17,828 nucleotides of DNA, taken from positions 1-17,828 of the forward strand of contig JABCYS010000006.1 in assembly GCA_013290085.1 (NCBI GenBank). Direction: 5' to 3'. Every line of letters begins with the position of its first letter. The stretch's first letter is position 1. Below are positions 14,884-17,828 of the stretch, piece by piece. Under the pieces are notes generated by a model that was not told the DNA's origin, ran no database searches, and saw only the letters and a program-made list of their open reading frames with translations. The translations under genes and the position numbers were made by a program. The DNA is from Candidatus Babelota bacterium (GTDB lineage: Bacteria; Dependentiae; Babeliae; Babeliales; JABCYS01).

Positions 14884-16626
14884 TTACTTTTTAGAAAACT
14901 GGTCTTTGTACATATTTTTTATTTCGGTAACCGCGGTTGCATCTTGCGCAGACTTGTCCGGGCGGTATCCCATGAACCGTGGAAACCGTAATGCATAGCC
15001 CTGATGTTCTGCGGTCTTGTGTGCTGTGTGTAACGGAGAGAGGGTAATTTCATCGGCACGAACCATACATACGATTTCTGGTGTAACCCAAACATCGGGA
15101 TAAAGTTCCTTCGCGCAATCAACACGCGCTGGCTTTGATGCCACTTTGATTCGGTCACAACGATGCTTAAGATCTTTCCATTCTGCATCGGTCATTCCCG
15201 TACCAATCTTGGCGATGGTTTGCAAAGTATCATTTGTTTTGTTGTATACCCCAACCAAGAATGCTCCCACACCAAAGCTTGCGCGTTTACCGCTCCCAGC
15301 ATAATAACCGAGAATTACACAATCAATCGTATCTTCAAGATGTCCTTCTTCCTGACGTTTTAATTTAATCCAGTTAAAGTTACGTTTTCCTGGTTGATAG
15401 ATAGAGTCTGGTTTTTTTACCACCAGTCCTTCAAGGCCAGATGCTATATTTGCATGAAAATAGTCTTCTAAATCTTTGGCGTTATCTATTTTCTTTTCAT
15501 CTATTACGCTCACCACATTCGTATCTGAATGTTTAAAAAGCTTCTCAAGAGCTGCACGTCGTTGGGTATGAGTTTTTTCCATGTAGTCATCGCCATCGAG
15601 GTAGAGAAGATCAAAAATATAGACATGGAGTGGATAGTCGCTTATTGCTTCTTCTATACCGTGTTTCCTTTTGCGCTTAACGGTTTCTTGGAATTTTAAA
15701 TAAGTTTTTGTTCCTTCATCGTATGCAATAGCTTCGCCTTCACAAATTAGTTCCTCGGCATCAATTTTAATTACTTCTTTTACTAAATCAGGAAACATGT
15801 GCGACATATCTTGTAGATTACGGGAGAAAAAATAGACCTCAGGATGTTTGCCTTTTTTCTTCATATGAATTTGCAAACGGAACCCATCTATCTTCGGCTG
15901 CGCAACGCAGTGTCCTAACTTTTCTATGATAGCTTTGGCTGTTGGTAGTCGTTCAGCCGCCGCAGGACGAATGGGAATCCCCACATGGATTTTCATATGT
16001 TCAATAGCTTTTATGCCCTTTTCTTTTAAGGTGTAGGCAATCAAGCCGATGTCTGCGCAGATATTGTAAGCATTTTCAAGAATCCCCCGCAGTGACTTGT
16101 CGCCCTTTTCCATCCATGAAAGCGCGTCCACAATGGTCATGTCTGAAAATCCAAGGCGCAATGTTCCAAGAATGATACGGACAACATATTTGCCCGAGAC
16201 AGGATCTAAACCTTTGAGAAGCTTGATGATTGCTTTTCCTTTTTCTTCTTGCGATCCCGTTCCGCTTATTTTTTCTAGATCACAGAGGTCATCATAGACC
16301 TGGGTGATAGTTGGGTGGTGAGTAACTCGCCATTCCCCCTCTGCCACTACAGAGCCGAGGTCACCCACCTTTTTTGCATGGGCTTGGACAGTTGATTCTG
16401 ATTTGTCCAAAAGTTCGGCAAGAACTTTAATAAAACTTTTTTCAGCAAAATTAAATTGGGTGCCTTGGTACGGTGGCCGCAGAAGGCCTAAAGAAAGATT
16501 GGTAATCACCTTTGCTTCTTCTGGGGTGGCTTTTTTAAAAAGCTCTGCCAAAAGCTCGGTCATTTTTAAACGGGAACTTTCTTGCTCTATCTGTTCAAAT
16601 GTCTTGGCTACTTCGTAAAACTGCAT
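14884..16626 (-). CDS. ATP-dependent DNA ligase, archaeal/eukaryotic type
   Basis: 580 residues, the size of archaeal replicative ligases. Domains in order: N-terminal helical DNA-binding domain (about 1-205), adenylation domain with the AMP-accepting lysine Lys245 in QPKIDGFR (motif I), LICEGEAIAYD (motif III), SGLEGLVVKKP (motif IV), NFNWIKLKR (motif V), then the OB-fold domain with RVDCAKELYPDVWVTPEIV and the C-terminal block ALRFPRFMGYRPDKSAQDATAVTEI. It seals nicks in DNA with ATP. Most bacteria replicate with NAD+-dependent LigA; this three-domain archaeal-type ligase is the less usual form and is probably a repair or replication accessory, acquired by transfer. AAGGGA sits 5 nt before the ATG. 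It lies 62 nt downstream of pgsA. Confidence 0.95.
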   Translation of the reverse strand: MQFYEVAKTFEQIEQESSRLKMTELLAELFKKATPEEAKVITNLSLGLLRPPYQGTQFNFAEKSFIKVLAELLDKSESTVQAHAKKVGDLGSVVAEGEWRVTHHPTITQVYDDLCDLEKISGTGSQEEKGKAIIKLLKGLDPVSGKYVVRIILGTLRLGFSDMTIVDALSWMEKGDKSLRGILENAYNICADIGLIAYTLKEKGIKAIEHMKIHVGIPIRPAAAERLPTAKAIIEKLGHCVAQPKIDGFRLQIHMKKKGKHPEVYFFSRNLQDMSHMFPDLVKEVIKIDAEELICEGEAIAYDEGTKTYLKFQETVKRKRKHGIEEAISDYPLHVYIFDLLYLDGDDYMEKTHTQRRAALEKLFKHSDTNVVSVIDEKKIDNAKDLEDYFHANIASGLEGLVVKKPDSIYQPGKRNFNWIKLKRQEEGHLEDTIDCVILGYYAGSGKRASFGVGAFLVGVYNKTNDTLQTIAKIGTGMTDAEWKDLKHRCDRIKVASKPARVDCAKELYPDVWVTPEIVCMVRADEITLSPLHTAHKTAEHQGYALRFPRFMGYRPDKSAQDATAVTEIKNMYKDQFSKK

Positions 16627-16637
16627 GGGAATCCCTT

Positions 16638-16673
16638 AAAAAGAAATTATCTAAGACTTAGTTTTAGCTTAGA
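16638..16673 (-). terminator. Weak hairpin plus T-rich tract between pgsA and the ligase
   Basis: On the minus strand TCTAAG (16668-16673) pairs with CTTAGA (16650-16655), followed by TAATTTCTTTTT. It could be a weak terminator or attenuator for the pgsA transcript; the T-rich tail runs into the ligase ribosome site. Confidence 0.22.
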
Positions 16674-16688
16674 CGCATTATGTGTTTT

Positions 16689-17282
16689 TTAAAGGGGATG
16701 GTGATGTTTTTGTTCGACAGAAAAACCTTTGACAAAGGCACGGTAATAACGGTAGGCCGTCCACACCGTAAGGACGAGCGCTGCAGCAAGAAGTCCTTGT
16801 TCAACTTGATTAAACAAAGAAGCTTGTACCGTAAAATCATGATACGGGTTGGCGATTGCAACGGCGAGGTACATCATCTGAGCAAATGTTTTCATTTTAC
16901 TCAACCAGACTTCTGGCAAAGAAAATTTATGTTCAAGTGCTAAAATCCTTAGTCCGAGTACGAAAAATTCTCGGCCGATAAAAATGATTACCCATACGAA
17001 AAAGATTTTTTTGACCACCAGAAGAGCAATCAGTGTTGCATAGATCAAAAACTTATCTGCTATCGGATCAAACACTTTCCCAAATAGTGTTGATTGTCCT
17101 CGTGAGCGTGCCAAGTACCCATCAAGAAAATCGGTCAAGCTCAACAGCATAAAGACCGCCGCCAAAGCAGCATTAATCAAAAGAACGTTGAGCGGTAAAA
17201 GGTAAATCAGAAGCGCTGGCAGGAGAATAGGAGAAACGATAAGACGGAAGAGCGTAAGAATTGTTGGCGTATTGACTGGCAT
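16689..17282 (-). CDS. pgsA: CDP-diacylglycerol--glycerol-3-phosphate 3-phosphatidyltransferase
   Basis: 197 residues, normal for PgsA. It carries the complete CDP-alcohol phosphatidyltransferase signature D-G-x2-A-R-x8-G-x3-D-x3-D: Asp54, Gly55, Ala58, Arg59, Gly68, Asp72, Asp76, with Asp51 before it. The N-terminal NTPTILTLFRLIVSPILLPALL is the usual PgsA start, and further membrane helices follow (about five or six in all). It makes phosphatidylglycerol phosphate from CDP-diacylglycerol and glycerol-3-phosphate in the inner membrane, the committed step to phosphatidylglycerol and cardiolipin. AAGGAG lies just before the ATG, at the short spacing of 3 nt. It begins 12 nt after the encoded CCA of the tRNA, so it is probably cotranscribed with it. 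A short His-rich tail (EQKHHHPL) ends the protein. Confidence 0.93.
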   Translation of the reverse strand: MPVNTPTILTLFRLIVSPILLPALLIYLLPLNVLLINAALAAVFMLLSLTDFLDGYLARSRGQSTLFGKVFDPIADKFLIYATLIALLVVKKIFFVWVIIFIGREFFVLGLRILALEHKFSLPEVWLSKMKTFAQMMYLAVAIANPYHDFTVQASLFNQVEQGLLAAALVLTVWTAYRYYRAFVKGFSVEQKHHHPL

Positions 17283-17294
17283 AGTCTCCTTTTT

Positions 17295-17371
17295 TGGTGG
17301 CGACGCAGGGACTCGAACCCCGGACCTACGGATTATGATTCCGCCGCTCTAACCAGCTGAGCTACGTCGCC
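17295..17371 (-). tRNA. tRNA with CAT anticodon (elongator Met, or Ile2 before lysidine modification)
   Basis: A complete cloverleaf: acceptor GGCGACG (17371-17365) with CGTCGCC (17305-17299), D arm GCTC/GAGC, anticodon stem GCGGA/TCCGT with loop ATCATAA (anticodon CAT, 17337-17335), T arm CGGGG/CCCTG around TTCGAGT, discriminator A and encoded CCA. The G1-C72 pair and the lack of three G-C pairs in the anticodon stem exclude initiator tRNA. The body resembles elongator tRNA-Met, but Ile2 (CAT) cannot be excluded by eye. It is wedged 16 nt after the secD stop and 12 nt before pgsA. Confidence 0.95.
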
Positions 17372-17381
17372 TTATCGTATT

Positions 17382-17387
17382 AGTATA
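17382..17387 (-). promoter_or_regulatory. Possible tRNA promoter -10 element
   Basis: TATACT on the minus strand directly follows the secD stop codon and ends 10 nt before the tRNA 5' end, a suitable place for a start site. The -35 region inside secD is poor, so read-through from secD is equally possible. Confidence 0.22.
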
Positions 17388-17828
17388 TCAAAACTTCATC
17401 TTTTGAACGCCCATGCCACCAACGAAAAAGCTGAAGATAGAGCGTAAGAAAAACAATCCGGTAATCAGGGTGGTTGCGATACCAATCATCAGGGTGATAG
17501 CAAATCCCTGAACAGGACCAGTACCAAATTTAAAGAGCACGACACCCATAATAAAGGTGGTAATGTTAGCGTCTAAAATTACTACAAGCGCCCCTGAAAA
17601 GCCAGATTCAATAGCCTTTTGTAACGTTGACCCACCACGCAACTCTTCCTTAATCCGCTCATAAATAAGAATGGATGAATCGATAGCCATCCCCAGCGTA
17701 AGAATTAAACCTGCAATGCCAGGAAGGGTGAGTGTGCCGCCAAACCAGGCAAAGGCGAGAAGAATTAGAAGGAGGTTATAGAGCAGGGTTACAAAGGCAA
17801 AAAATCCTGGGATTTTATAATAGAGCAC
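17388..17828 (-). CDS. secD: SecD protein-export membrane subunit, C-terminal part (gene runs off the right edge)
   Basis: 146 residues are visible, starting inside the gene; the GTG at the edge is just an internal codon. The segment carries the hallmark SecD C-terminal block: LTLGMAIDSSILIYERIKEELRGG, then LQKAIESGFSGALVVILDANITTFIMGVVLFKFGTGPVQGFAITL, with about four or five membrane helices. The family consensus reads D.N/DAN at the first motif; here it is DSS. ILDANITT and GPVQGFA point to SecD rather than SecF, whose equivalent region differs. SecD with SecF uses the proton-motive force to aid late stages of Sec export. SecF is not directly downstream as is common, so it must lie elsewhere or upstream. 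Confidence 0.9.
   Translation of the reverse strand: MLYYKIPGFFAFVTLLYNLLLILLAFAWFGGTLTLPGIAGLILTLGMAIDSSILIYERIKEELRGGSTLQKAIESGFSGALVVILDANITTFIMGVVLFKFGTGPVQGFAITLMIGIATTLITGLFFLRSIFSFFVGGMGVQKMKF

Noticed and set aside
14654..14998. Plus-strand open frame of 114 codons in the ankyrin-ligase gap
   Set aside because: Its 3' third is antisense to the ligase C-terminus, it has no ribosome site, and its composition is not protein-like.
17295..17371. Initiator tRNA-fMet
   Set aside because: The first acceptor pair is G-C rather than mismatched, and the anticodon stem lacks the three consecutive G-C pairs of initiators.
17388..17828. SecF or the C-terminal half of a SecDF fusion
   Set aside because: ILDANITT and GPVQGFAITL are SecD motifs; SecF has a different last-helix region.
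1..17828. CRISPR arrays, insertion sequences, phage or integrase genes
   Set aside because: No evenly spaced repeat series, transposase motif or terminal inverted repeats were seen; only the short repeats listed.

Overview
The window looks like a piece of the chromosome of a host-associated, probably obligately intracellular, Gram-negative-type bacterium. Three features point that way: a plastid/rickettsial-type ATP/ADP translocase (4744-6141), several exported proteins of unknown or host-interaction type (a caspase-like protein, an ankyrin-repeat protein, a barrel-like outer-membrane protein), and otherwise lean housekeeping genes in short operons. The combination is what I would expect from Candidatus Dependentiae (TM6) or a similar lineage. 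That placement is inference from gene content, since the window has no rRNA. Translation fits the standard bacterial code.

Layout: almost everything is on the minus strand, so transcription mostly runs from high to low coordinates. At the right edge is the C-terminal part of SecD, then a CAT-anticodon tRNA, then pgsA, in a tight row with gaps of 16 and 12 nt. Next come an archaeal-type ATP-dependent DNA ligase, a small exported ankyrin protein and a 632-residue exported caspase-like (clan CD) protein. The last two are separated by a 302-bp spacer holding direct repeats and a strong GC-rich hairpin. Two plus-strand genes interrupt the run: an exported protein of unknown function, and an orphan 3-hexulose-6-phosphate synthase-like protein. 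The minus strand then resumes with rsmG, a MATE transporter that overlaps gatC by ATGA, gatA, the ATP/ADP translocase with a good promoter, a barrel-like outer-membrane protein, a thioredoxin reductase carrying a signal peptide, and an MgtA-type P-type ATPase cut by the left edge.

How the genes fit together: SecD would help export the five proteins with signal peptides. The translocase would import host ATP. GatCA would amidate mischarged tRNAs, but gatB is not here. PgsA makes phosphatidylglycerol, RsmG modifies 16S rRNA, and the ligase seals DNA nicks. No mobile element, CRISPR array, integrase or phage gene was seen. The least ordinary items are the exported caspase-like protein, the exported thioredoxin reductase with a duplicated cleavage-site segment and altered cofactor motifs, and several structured intergenic elements.
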